Source of the DNA: an uncultured Saprospiraceae bacterium
Lineage (GTDB): Bacteria; Bacteroidota; Bacteroidia; Chitinophagales; Saprospiraceae
Length of the DNA stretch: 64,000 bases
Assembly (NCBI GenBank): GCA_938001865.1
Contig: CALLAW010000083.1
Location: 1-64,000, forward strand
Direction of reading: 5' to 3'
Part shown: positions 1 to 8,926 of the stretch, one piece after another
Numbering within the stretch: position 1 is the stretch's first letter
Layout of the letters: every line of letters starts with the position of its first letter
The notes under the pieces: model-generated
Databases searched by the model: none
The model's input: only the letters and a program-made list of their open reading frames with translations
What the model was told of the DNA's origin: nothing
Made by a program: the position numbers and the translations under genes

Positions 1-3000
1 CTAAGTCTTCTGACTTGATGACTTGTACATGTGTCGCTTGCTCTTGCGTACACCAGTCGATCAATGTCCATGTTCTGATTACTTTCTCGTTACCTGCACA
101 GTCTTCTCCGCATGCTGATAGCACTTGGTCACTGTAGATCGCATAGATGCTACACACTTGATTTGCGATCGGCTGAGCATGTAACTCTCCATCACATCCC
201 TTGATATTGAATGTTGGGTAAGCTGTGCTATATCCTTCATTGTTCTCTATGATATCATCACTTCCTGGGTTACATCCTTGATCATCTGTCGTACTTGGAT
301 CATCAAAGGCTGCTGCGATTGCTTCTGGGCTAGAATCAGCTCCACATCCTAGGATGACTGTCAGTGGTGGTCGGATGATTTCTGATAATCTTATCGGCTC
401 AAAGATGTACTCTTGTGTACATGTGCCTGTCATCTCTCCGTGTGTATTGCTCACTGACGCTAACCATGTCCTAGTGATAACTGTGTTACCACATTCGTCA
501 TAGATGATCTCATCTGCAAAACTGATCTCATAGTCAGAACATGTCTCTACTAATGGCTCAGGTGTACAAGCAGTGCTGTTCAAGATATTATCTACTTCAT
601 AACACTTATACGTACATGGTGCCATGATACCACATGGCCCAGTAAATGTCCATTCGTATTCTCCAAATTGACCCGTACCCCAAGTACTACTTACTAAGAT
701 GTATGTCGTACCTGCTGTCAGTGTCGCTGTGAAGACTGGCTCAGTTTCAAACCCTCCTGAGTCATCATCACCAGCTATCGGACTGCTTACTCCACATGGA
801 TCTAACGGGTCAAATGTCGTCTCATATATCGCTGCAATTCCATCAAACTCTTCGCTATCTGTCATCGTAAATGTGAATTCGCCATCACATGGTACTGTGA
901 ACTGGATCTCATCATATAATGTCCCTGCCTGTGGTGCACCACCATCAAATGCCCAACATGCTCCAGCATCAAATACTGGGTCTGATGTATCCCAAATTCC
1001 CAATAACGTATTCAACTCACAGATCGGTGACTGACATGTTATCTGGGGTGCTTGTTTGTCTTCGATATTGACCTCTGACCAACACATATTACCTGTATTT
1101 GGATCAGTAATAGAAACATAGATAGGCGTATTGGCATCTAGATTCGCCTGATCGAATACTATCATCATTCCTGTACCACAATCACCTTCAACACTCGTTC
1201 CGAAATCAGAAGAGAGAATATAGTTATTATAACAACCGTAATTGCCTCCTTCTAGCAACATACCAGCAGTCACTGTAGCTTGACAATTTGCATCTAAGGA
1301 GATATTAACTACATCATTGCATGATAACGCAGTTGCTGCCTCACCATTTGGAACAATTTCTCCATTTTCAAGAGAAGTACCAAACTCAATAACATAGACT
1401 TCCCAAGAACATACACTTACATTTCCACACTCGTCCTCTGCAGTAAACTCAAAGAAGTAAGGTGAGTCTTCATAACAAAGATATGTCCCACTCACATCGC
1501 CAGCTGTCTGAGTAATCACTGGCTCTGCTGCACAATTATCTGTTGCTGTTACTTGGAACAAAAATATCTCTTCACACTCTCCTGATTCAAGTCCTATTGT
1601 TACATCATTAGGGCAATTCATCACTGGAGCAATATTGTCTTCTACAGTTACATTGACATCACAAGTTGTACTATTGTCACATTCATCAGTAACAGTCAAT
1701 ACTACTGGGACTATAGTTGTACATGCTGGAGTACCTGTGACCAAATCACCACATGTAAATACAGTCTGTGAAGCTGCAAACCTTAAATCTGCATCATCTG
1801 TACAATTATCTGAGCTACCACCATTAAGCATGATTGGTGTAATCGTTGCTAATCCCGCTTCGTCTAACTGTACAGTAATATCCATACATACGGCATCTGG
1901 TGCTACATTATCAATAATAGTGATCGTCTGTACACACTCCTCTGTTGTATTATCATCAGCAATTGTATATGTACGAGTTATGATCAATGGATCACTAGGA
2001 CATCCTGCGCCTCCATTATCTGCATCCACTGATGTAATAACCAGGTCACCGCAAGGTCCAGGTACATCTGCAATAGCTCCGCCAATTGCAATGAAACCAG
2101 CCTCATCAGTTACAGCTGCTGGCAGATCATCAATACAAGTTATCCCTGTTACATTAGTCGGACATGCTGTAACTTCCAACATACAACAGACTGTACACAT
2201 CTCCACTTCAGTCACTTGAGCACAAGGACTCAGCTGAACGATTTGCATTGAATCTGCTGGCGCTTCTGGTATAGTAGTAGGGCAACCAAAATCAAACCAA
2301 TCTCCATTGACATCTTGTATCCACTGGACCACTGGGCTGTTTGGATCCTCAGGGCAGTCATCAATATCAAAAACTGTAAGCGGACATGTTGGTAATCCTA
2401 GACCCAACTCAGTATGGCAAACACCGATTCTAAACCTTGCTAAATCGAAAGAACAACCGCCATCAGGATTTACGTATTTGAAATATAATTGTGTTACACT
2501 TTGAGGTGATACAGTATAAGAAGCGTCACCTTGATTACTACAACTTGGATGATCATTGATGATTGTCGAAGCATCTGGTTCGACATCCATAAACTCAGAG
2601 CCTGCACATTGTGTAATAGTCCAGCCAGATAGTACTGCCGTTTGATCCAATGTAGTAGATGAAGTACCAATCGATGTTACTGACTCTGTCTCTAGACCGA
2701 TGATATCTAATTGATTAACCGTAAGAGGTTCACAGAATGTCAATCTCATCAAAAGTGTACCTCCATCGTTATCGAATGCTCCAAATTCTGTACCTGAGAC
2801 ATCAGAACTTACATCTAAATCGTTAAATAAAACTTCTGACTCTCCGTACTTAACACCTTCCAGGAAAATATCCCCAAGCATTGTCGCATCATCAAAGTTT
2901 GCCAAATTAATGTACGTATATTCAGAACCCTCAGGACACTCTACACATGGTGCAGGAGGATCACAGAATGTACATAAAGTATTTTCAACTAATTCGGCAC

Positions 3001-5293
3001 ATGGGCTGACACTTACACCAGCGACAACGCTACCTGCATCTATCACTCCATTTTCATTAACGTCTAGATCGCCTTCATCTACCATACCATTACCATTGAC
3101 GTCTATATCAGCTACATCATCTTGGATCTGATTACAGTCTAAGTCAAAATAATTACCATTCGCATCTCTGATTACTTCAAATGAATTGCTAGAGGTTGCC
3201 CCGTTCAATAAATAATCATCTGGATCTGTAGTGAATGTCAATATCTCCATTGGACATTCAGGTATTGCATCTTCTACAGGAGCTATACATGTACCAATTC
3301 TAAACGTAGCTTTATCGAATGTACATCCTCCTACTGGGTTATGATATTTGAAAAACATCTCAGTTACCATTGTTGGAGCTATCGTATAACCTCCATCACC
3401 TTGATTTCCACAACTAGGGTGATCATTGATCACTGTGATACCATCAGGTTCTACATCCATTGCGTCATCTCCTTCACAAAAAGTAACCGTCAATCCACCC
3501 AAGACTGCATCTGCACCCATCGTACTGGCTGATGTTCCAACTGATGTAATAGATTCTTTTTCTAATCCAAGGATATCCATCTGATTAACCATTATAGGCT
3601 CACAGAATGTCAATTTCATAAGAAGTGTACCTCCATCATTGTCAAATGCCCCAAATGAAGTGCCTGACAAATCAGAACTTACATCTAAGTCATTGAAGAG
3701 TACTTCAGAGGTACCGTAAAGTTCACCATCTAAAAATATGTCTCCCATCATTGATACATCATCAAAATTTGCAAGGTTGATGTAAGCATACTCAGTGCCT
3801 ACAGGACACTCCACACATGGTGGTGGTGGATCACAGAATGTACATTCCTCTTGCTCAACCAATTCAGCACATGGACTAATCAAAGTAGTCGCCACTGCAT
3901 TGCCAAGATCTACATTACCATCGCCATCATAATCTGTATCTTCTGGATCAATTATACCATTACCATTCAAATCAATATCAGCAATATCATTTTGCAATTG
4001 ACCGCAATCCATATCAAAGAATACACCATTCGCATCTCTCATCACGACAAAGGCATTGGCATCACTACCCGCAAAGTCCGGACCGTTAGTCGCATAATCT
4101 TCAATATCAGTTGCATATGTTAAGAATTCTAAAGGACACACAGGTACTGCATCAGATCCATCTGGAACACAAGTCCCGATTCTGAATGTTGCCTTATCAA
4201 ATTGACAACCGCCTACTGGATTGTTATATCTAAAATATAAGATGTCAGTAGTAACACCGCCTACTGTATAATTTCCATTCCCTTGATTAGAACAAGACGA
4301 ACTTGTATTAACGACCATATTGCCAGTAGCAGCCATCGTGATAGGACCTCCACATTGTGTAAAAGTTAATCCAGTAGGAATTCCGGCTTGTCCAGCACCG
4401 CTCAATCCAGTTCCGACCCACACTTCAGATTCTGTTTCTAATCCAAGTATGTCTAGTTGCTGGACTGCAATTGGCTCACATAACTGCACCTCTAATAAGA
4501 ATGTCTCTTGCATAGCACTACCGCTTGCAAAGGCACCAAATGCAGTACCTGATAAGTCTTCAGCAACAGATAAATTAGAAAATAAAACTTCAGCTTCACC
4601 AAACAGTACACCATCGAGAAAGACATCTGAAATTGCTCCAGTACCATTACCAGTAGCGTTAGCTAGACTTATGTACTCAAATTCTGTATCCGCAGGACAC
4701 TCTGTACAAGGTGGGTTAGGATTAGCCCCTAGACACGTACCTACGGTGATACTATATGTGTCATTTCTATCAGTTGAAACATTAATAATAAAACAATTCA
4801 ATGTACCAATAATCTGGACTTCATCATCACCCATTCCATCATAGGCATTTCCGGTAGAAATATCGATAGGTGTAATAGGCACGCCATTACAATCCGTAAA
4901 TTCAACTTGTGTATCGCTGAATAAATCATCCAAATTTATCACTGGATTAGTTAAGTCTTCTGAAAATGTAATTGTCCAAGAGTCAACCCAAGGATCAGAC
5001 CCCTGATTATTAGCACCAAAGCCTACGCCATTATAATCTGGAGATACATCATTTCCTGTATATTCGATCTCACCATTGATGACAGTATTACATCCAGAAT
5101 CAAATGCCTCTCCTTCGCCTAAAACGATGTTGCCAGTAGCTGGATCAGTAAATGGTGTCCAATCAAATAAATCATAACAATCTGCACCGCATTCTGAATC
5201 TGAGTCGGCATTGGGAGGTGTTACTTGTGAATAAGAGTTTGCTGCACTCAATAAGAAGCAACAACAAATCAGTAGTTTGAATATTGTGTTCAT
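1..5293 (-). CDS. Giant secreted HYR-like multidomain surface protein (N-terminal part, C-terminus outside window)
   Basis: One frame is read from an ATG at 5293 to the left edge; I read it codon by codon over about 1022-1760 and at both ends and found no stop there, so at least 1764 residues are visible. A signal peptide (about residues 1-23, ending NSYSQ) is followed by a unique Asp-rich domain, then three tandem copies of a Cys-rich module (C at residue 199, next copies 297 and 290 residues later), then HYR/Ig-like units marked by 'VEDNIAPVMNCP', 'IIDNVAPDA' and 'RTWTLIDWCT', typical of long Bacteroidota surface proteins. A domain around 640-1030 resembles PPC-type beta-sandwiches. By family it should be exported by T9SS and act in adhesion or matrix formation, but the sorting domain would lie beyond the window. 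A promoter lies 58 bp upstream. The exact ligand is unknown. Confidence 0.85.
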   Translation of the reverse strand, partial: MNTIFKLLICCCFLLSAANSYSQVTPPNADSDSECGADCYDLFDWTPFTDPATGNIVLGEGEAFDSGCNTVINGEIEYTGNDVSPDYNGVGFGANNQGSDPWVDSWTITFSEDLTNPVINLDDLFSDTQVEFTDCNGVPITPIDISTGNAYDGMGDDEVQIIGTLNCFIINVSTDRNDTYSITVGTCLGANPNPPCTECPADTEFEYISLANATGNGTGAISDVFLDGVLFGEAEVLFSNLSVAEDLSGTAFGAFASGSAMQETFLLEVQLCEPIAVQQLDILGLETESEVWVGTGLSGAGQAGIPTGLTFTQCGGPITMAATGNMVVNTSSSCSNQGNGNYTVGGVTTDILYFRYNNPVGGCQFDKATFRIGTCVPDGSDAVPVCPLEFLTYATDIEDYATNGPDFAGSDANAFVVMRDANGVFFDMDCGQLQNDIADIDLNGNGIIDPEDTDYDGDGNVDLGNAVATTLISPCAELVEQEECTFCDPPPPCVECPVGTEYAYINLANFDDVSMMGDIFLDGELYGTSEVLFNDLDVSSDLSGTSFGAFDNDGGTLLMKLTFCEPIMVNQMDILGLEKESITSVGTSASTMGADAVLGGLTVTFCEGDDAMDVEPDGITVINDHPSCGNQGDGGYTIAPTMVTEMFFKYHNPVGGCTFDKATFRIGTCIAPVEDAIPECPMEILTFTTDPDDYLLNGATSSNSFEVIRDANGNYFDLDCNQIQDDVADIDVNGNGMVDEGDLDVNENGVIDAGSVVAGVSVSPCAELVENTLCTFCDPPAPCVECPEGSEYTYINLANFDDATMLGDIFLEGVKYGESEVLFNDLDVSSDVSGTEFGAFDNDGGTLLMRLTFCEPLTVNQLDIIGLETESVTSIGTSSTTLDQTAVLSGWTITQCAGSEFMDVEPDASTIINDHPSCSNQGDASYTVSPQSVTQLYFKYVNPDGGCSFDLARFRIGVCHTELGLGLPTCPLTVFDIDDCPEDPNSPVVQWIQDVNGDWFDFGCPTTIPEAPADSMQIVQLSPCAQVTEVEMCTVCCMLEVTACPTNVTGITCIDDLPAAVTDEAGFIAIGGAIADVPGPCGDLVITSVDADNGGAGCPSDPLIITRTYTIADDNTTEECVQTITIIDNVAPDAVCMDITVQLDEAGLATITPIMLNGGSSDNCTDDADLRFAASQTVFTCGDLVTGTPACTTIVPVVLTVTDECDNSTTCDVNVTVEDNIAPVMNCPNDVTIGLESGECEEIFLFQVTATDNCAAEPVITQTAGDVSGTYLCYEDSPYFFEFTAEDECGNVSVCSWEVYVIEFGTSLENGEIVPNGEAATALSCNDVVNISLDANCQATVTAGMLLEGGNYGCYNNYILSSDFGTSVEGDCGTGMMIVFDQANLDANTPIYVSITDPNTGNMCWSEVNIEDKQAPQITCQSPICELNTLLGIWDTSDPVFDAGACWAFDGGAPQAGTLYDEIQFTVPCDGEFTFTMTDSEEFDGIAAIYETTFDPLDPCGVSSPIAGDDDSGGFETEPVFTATLTAGTTYILVSSTWGTGQFGEYEWTFTGPCGIMAPCTYKCYEVDNILNSTACTPEPLVETCSDYEISFADEIIYDECGNTVITRTWLASVSNTHGEMTGTCTQEYIFEPIRLSEIIRPPLTVILGCGADSSPEAIAAAFDDPSTTDDQGCNPGSDDIIENNEGYSTAYPTFNIKGCDGELHAQPIANQVCSIYAIYSDQVLSACGEDCAGNEKVIRTWTLIDWCTQEQATHVQVIKSEDL
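2208..4699 (-). repeat. Three tandem copies of a 240-297 residue module inside the giant protein
   Basis: The copies occupy 3809-4699, 2939-3808 and about 2208-2938. Each begins with 'ECP' plus an aromatic strand, has 'EVLFxxLxVxxDxSGTxFGAF', 'CEPxxVxQxDIxGLExES', 'SCxNQGxxxYTV' and 'GGCxFDxAxFRIG', and ends with a Cys-rich 'CTFCD' type link. The first two copies contain an Asp/Asn-rich insert (for example 'DIDLNGNGIID') that looks like a calcium-binding type 3 repeat; the third lacks it. The copies clearly diverged but remain alignable, which points to intragenic duplication. Confidence 0.85.
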
Positions 5294-5350
5294 AAAAAAA
5301 TCATTCTGCGACTGAGTCGCTAATTAAGGTTGGTTATTAAATTGAGATAC

Positions 5351-5382
5351 CAAACTTACGTATATGTTAAATTACATTACAA
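5351..5382 (-). promoter_or_regulatory. Bacteroidota-type promoter of the giant surface protein gene
   Basis: On the minus strand there is TTG (5380-5382), a 21 bp spacer and TAAGTTTG (5351-5358), matching the Bacteroidota vegetative consensus TTG-N19-21-TAnnTTTG. Transcription would start near 5344, giving a leader of about 50 nt before the ATG at 5293. Confidence 0.6.
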
Positions 5383-5587
5383 CTTCAACTAAACTTAGGT
5401 GTCGAACTACAAAACTTAGATGATAAACAGCTGATTGAAGTCTCTAACTGTTTAGTTTTTTGCTTCCAAAATTGTTGGGTAAAACTTTATCCAAATATTA
5501 GTTTGAATCACTTGCAAAAATTGAATTATATGTTAATATTTGACATTCTAACCCAAATACATTAAGAGATAAAACCCTATTTATATC

Positions 5588-7594
5588 GTGAAGAACAACC
5601 TCATATTCGCATTCCTGATTCTATTGACTTTATCGATAAAAGGACAAGTAATCGATGAAGAAAGGCTGCCCACTATAAGAACTCAAGCCGAACAATGTAA
5701 TAAAGAAGGTCTCATAGCTTTGGACTCATTAATCACTCACCAATACAATGTAATGGCTCCTCAAAAGAAGTATAGAGCCAATATCAATAAGATGATCAAT
5801 TGCTCTAAAGAAATTGGTCAAAACAATCAACTGGCATCTGCCTATTCTTCTTTGTTTCTTTATCATTATGATTACTCCAGCTTAGACTCATTGTTGTATG
5901 CAACAAAGTTGCTAAATGAGCTTTACCTGATTGACAATAGTCGTGAAATTGATAGGTATAACTCTATAACCAAGATCTGGATCGGTTCATACTATTACTA
6001 CAAACTTGATGATGTTGAAAAAGCTTACAGCTACTATGTCGAAGCTTTAGATGAATACTATACAAAAGGACATTATGATCATTATCTGTTAGTAGTCAAA
6101 CAGTTAGCAAATTACTACAGTGATGACGAGGAATATCAAAAGGCAATCACAACTATAGACGAACACACAGCAAAGCTCCCAGATCCGCAAGATGTGAATG
6201 CGTTTGTCAATACAGATATGAATGTGTTCAATAGAATCTCATCAGATTTAAAAATATTGAAAGCCACATCAATACTCTACGATAATGACAGCGAAAAAGA
6301 TAAAATCCATGAAGCCTATCTCATACTAAGTAATTATGTGTCAAAATCAAAAGACACAAATCCATACAACTCATTGATGTCGATCAACTACATACTTGAT
6401 AGAGTAAGTCATCTACCTCTTGATACTTTGGTATCTTATGGAGAACTCGGGATATCAATTGATAAGCAATATGGATATAATGACAATTACATTAGAACTT
6501 TTCACTCCGAAAATCTTATCAAATCAGGCAAGCTAACGGAAGCAAAATATTTGTTGGAGGAAGCACTTACTATCTCAAAGGGCAAGCCTAACTACTATTA
6601 CGAAATTGCTCAAATCTACAATTCTCTAGCAACTATTGATTTGAAAAAAAGTGGACAGGATGATGTTAGGCTTCTCTTCGATAAGCATATCACTTACATG
6701 GATTCGACCTATCGAAGACGGAAAAAGAACGATATCGAAATCATCGAAACAAAATATGAACTCATAGAAAAAGAAGCTCAGAACCAACTAATCCAGCAAA
6801 AACAAGCTACTCTCAAACAAAGATTTACATTATTGGCAATCGGAGGATCTCTCTTGTTAATCTCTCTCATTTTGTCTCTTTTCTTTTATCAGCGAATGCG
6901 AAAAAACGCATCCTTACTTGCAAGTCTAAATGAAAAGAAAAATAAGTTGTTCGCTATCATTGCTCATGATCTAAGGACACCAATAATGGGACTCAGTAAC
7001 CTTGCCGAAAATGTGGAGTACCTCAGCAAGCAAAATAAAATCGAAGCTCTATCAAAATATGCCAAAGAAGCTGACAGTAGGGTAAAAGCTCTTGATCAGA
7101 ATCTAGACAGCCTCCTATTATGGGCAGTGAAAGAATCTAATCTGATATCAAAGAAAACTGAGAGTGTTAAGATGAGGACAATTGTTCAAAGCATCATAGA
7201 TCTCTATAGTGAACAGATAAAACTCAAAAATATTAGAATTGAAAATTCCATTCCAGAGTTAGCCCAGGTTGATACAGATATTGCGGTATTGAGAACACTT
7301 GTTAGAAATCTTGTAAGTAATGCAATTAAGTTCTCGCATACATATGGGAATATCAAATTCTCTATCTCTGATGATAACGATCAGGTCAAACTATTAGTTG
7401 CGGATTCTGGCATCGGGATCAATACTTCCAAGATTGAAGAATCAGAGGAAAACCAAAGGCTGAGAGAAACAATGAGTGGCAGTGGAATAGGATTGAAAAT
7501 CTGTAACGAATTGGCAGAAAAGTCTGGGATACTTTTTGATCTAATCCCTAATCCCACTGGTGGTACTATAGGATTGATCGCCATTGCCAAGTAA
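5588..7594 (+). CDS. TPR-containing sensor histidine kinase
   Basis: The 668-residue protein has a signal peptide (1-19), a periplasmic region of TPR-like helical repeats (about 60-375), a short coiled coil, one membrane segment (about 412-433) and a cytoplasmic kinase. The HisKA box 'FAIIAHDLRTP' puts the phosphorylated His at 460; the HATPase has N box 'NLVSNAIKFS' (574-583), G1 'DSGIG' (606-610) and G2 'GSGIGLKI'. No receiver domain is fused. The start is a GTG giving a good signal peptide; no clear Shine-Dalgarno is visible. Its natural partner is the LytTR regulator convergently encoded 35 bp downstream. TPR kinases of this kind are common in Bacteroidota and the signal is usually unknown. 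Confidence 0.92.
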   Translation: MKNNLIFAFLILLTLSIKGQVIDEERLPTIRTQAEQCNKEGLIALDSLITHQYNVMAPQKKYRANINKMINCSKEIGQNNQLASAYSSLFLYHYDYSSLDSLLYATKLLNELYLIDNSREIDRYNSITKIWIGSYYYYKLDDVEKAYSYYVEALDEYYTKGHYDHYLLVVKQLANYYSDDEEYQKAITTIDEHTAKLPDPQDVNAFVNTDMNVFNRISSDLKILKATSILYDNDSEKDKIHEAYLILSNYVSKSKDTNPYNSLMSINYILDRVSHLPLDTLVSYGELGISIDKQYGYNDNYIRTFHSENLIKSGKLTEAKYLLEEALTISKGKPNYYYEIAQIYNSLATIDLKKSGQDDVRLLFDKHITYMDSTYRRRKKNDIEIIETKYELIEKEAQNQLIQQKQATLKQRFTLLAIGGSLLLISLILSLFFYQRMRKNASLLASLNEKKNKLFAIIAHDLRTPIMGLSNLAENVEYLSKQNKIEALSKYAKEADSRVKALDQNLDSLLLWAVKESNLISKKTESVKMRTIVQSIIDLYSEQIKLKNIRIENSIPELAQVDTDIAVLRTLVRNLVSNAIKFSHTYGNIKFSISDDNDQVKLLVADSGIGINTSKIEESEENQRLRETMSGSGIGLKICNELAEKSGILFDLIPNPTGGTIGLIAIAK

Positions 7595-7629
7595 TATCAC
7601 TTTGGCATTGAACTCATATAAAGTGCCAA

Positions 7630-8340
7630 TTAAATGAGTTTTTCGAAGAGTTTCATGATTGTACTCTTATATTTCCTGCCCATAGGAATACTATGGTCTT
7701 CTATTTTGATCGTACCATTAGAAATATTGATATGTTCTACATGAGAAACATTGACATAATACCCTCTATGTGCTTGAATCAACAAATTGTAATCCAATAC
7801 CTCTATCGCCTTCTTCAATGAAGATTTAATGACGAGTTTCGAACTCTCTAAGTAGATGTAACAGTAGTTGCCCTCTGAGGTAACAAATAATATTTCGCGG
7901 AGTTTAATACCAACCAATTTACCTCTAGACTTAACAAAAACATTTCCTTTTTCAATCTTGATATCATTGCTACTTGGTTTTGATTCTCTCTTTTTAGTAG
8001 CCCCTTCGATAGCACTTCTTAGGGTAATCTTGTCTATTGGTTTGGTCAGATAGATGTAAGGGTTTATTACTTTGCTCTGCTCGTAAAGTTCTGGTTCTAC
8101 ATAGCTTGAAAATAATATTACAGGTATCTCACCGACCCTTTCTTTGAGAAGATTGAATGCAAAGGTCTCTTTTCCCAATTTCACATCACTTAGGATGATA
8201 TCCGCCTCTTCAAAAACTTGGCATTGTCCTACTTCTTCCTTATTATTTAGTACTGCTAGTGTTGTATAACCAAGTTCTTCAACCATTCTTTGAATGTTGA
8301 CAGCAATCATAAAATCATCCTCAATAATTATACAGTTCAT
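7630..8340 (-). CDS. LytTR-family response regulator
   Basis: The 236-residue protein has a receiver domain (1-120) with acidic pair 'EDD' at 7-9, phosphoacceptor Asp52 in 'ILSDVKLG', and Lys100 in 'LTKPID', followed by a LytTR DNA-binding domain (about 130-236) with 'HRGYYVNVSHV'. I chose the ATG at 8340 because the receiver begins right there and an AGGA lies about 10 nt upstream; an in-frame start 21 codons further upstream adds a sequence unlike the family. The gene converges on the TPR histidine kinase, which is the likely phosphodonor. LytTR proteins bind direct repeats in promoters; the targets are not known, the giant surface gene nearby being one possibility. Confidence 0.93.
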   Translation of the reverse strand: MNCIIIEDDFMIAVNIQRMVEELGYTTLAVLNNKEEVGQCQVFEEADIILSDVKLGKETFAFNLLKERVGEIPVILFSSYVEPELYEQSKVINPYIYLTKPIDKITLRSAIEGATKKRESKPSSNDIKIEKGNVFVKSRGKLVGIKLREILFVTSEGNYCYIYLESSKLVIKSSLKKAIEVLDYNLLIQAHRGYYVNVSHVEHINISNGTIKIEDHSIPMGRKYKSTIMKLFEKLI

Positions 8341-8926
8341 TAAGATTAATCCTGAAATGGAAATTGTGAATTGAAAAGTTATGCAAATGAATGAAATATA
8401 CAAGCAACAGGATCAATTTTAAACGGATTTGGTGACAAACGTAACGATAAAGGTGACGTAATAAGAAAAAATCAGATTTTATACCATCATATCTTATCCT
8501 CAATTACCAAAGTAATACAATATTATAGTGATTATTTGCCTGATAAGTCGAGATCTCTTGGTCTTTCTTGAAGGTAAATCTGACTGGATGTTGAAAAGAA
8601 AAATAATGCAGGCCCAACTCACAAATCATGACATACAGCAAAGGAAACAATCCTTCAAGAAATGCTTGACTGGATACTTCGATACGCAGAGTTATCTGCT
8701 CTCTAAATCTCTTTAGACAGGTTTTACATTTTTTTATCTTGAGATAGTCTATTCAACTCTTCTCAGTTTTAGTATCGATTTCTGGAGTTGTACATTCATA
8801 ATTAGTGAGGTCTTGGTACACGGATTTCCCATTGCGACTATTTGCAATCCTTAGAAATTACAGTACTTTTGCAGACATCTGAACGTCGAACTAATTAAAA
8901 AACTTCAACAGAAAAAACAAATTAAT
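8341..8926. other. Intergenic region between divergent regulator and pyrophosphatase genes
   Basis: The stretch holds the pyrophosphatase promoter at 8842-8871 and the leader of the LytTR regulator. A 62-codon open frame at 8528-8716 shows no recognisable protein features. I see nothing else. Confidence 0.5.
8842..8871 (+). promoter_or_regulatory. Bacteroidota-type promoter of the membrane pyrophosphatase gene
   Basis: TTG (8842-8844), 19 bp spacer and TACTTTTG (8864-8871) fit TTG-N19-21-TAnnTTTG exactly. The start point would be near 8878, giving a leader of about 50 nt to the ATG at 8927. Confidence 0.7.

Noticed and set aside
699-4844. Several plus-strand open frames opposite the giant gene
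   Set aside because: They are antisense shadows of the Asn/Thr/Cys-rich coding frame on the minus strand.
7602-7629. TTGGCA/TGCCAA hairpin between the kinase and LytTR genes
   Set aside because: A 6 bp stem with a long loop is too weak for a terminator call.
8528-8716. 62-codon open frame between the LytTR and hppA genes
   Set aside because: No protein-like pattern, poor start and location within a regulatory region.
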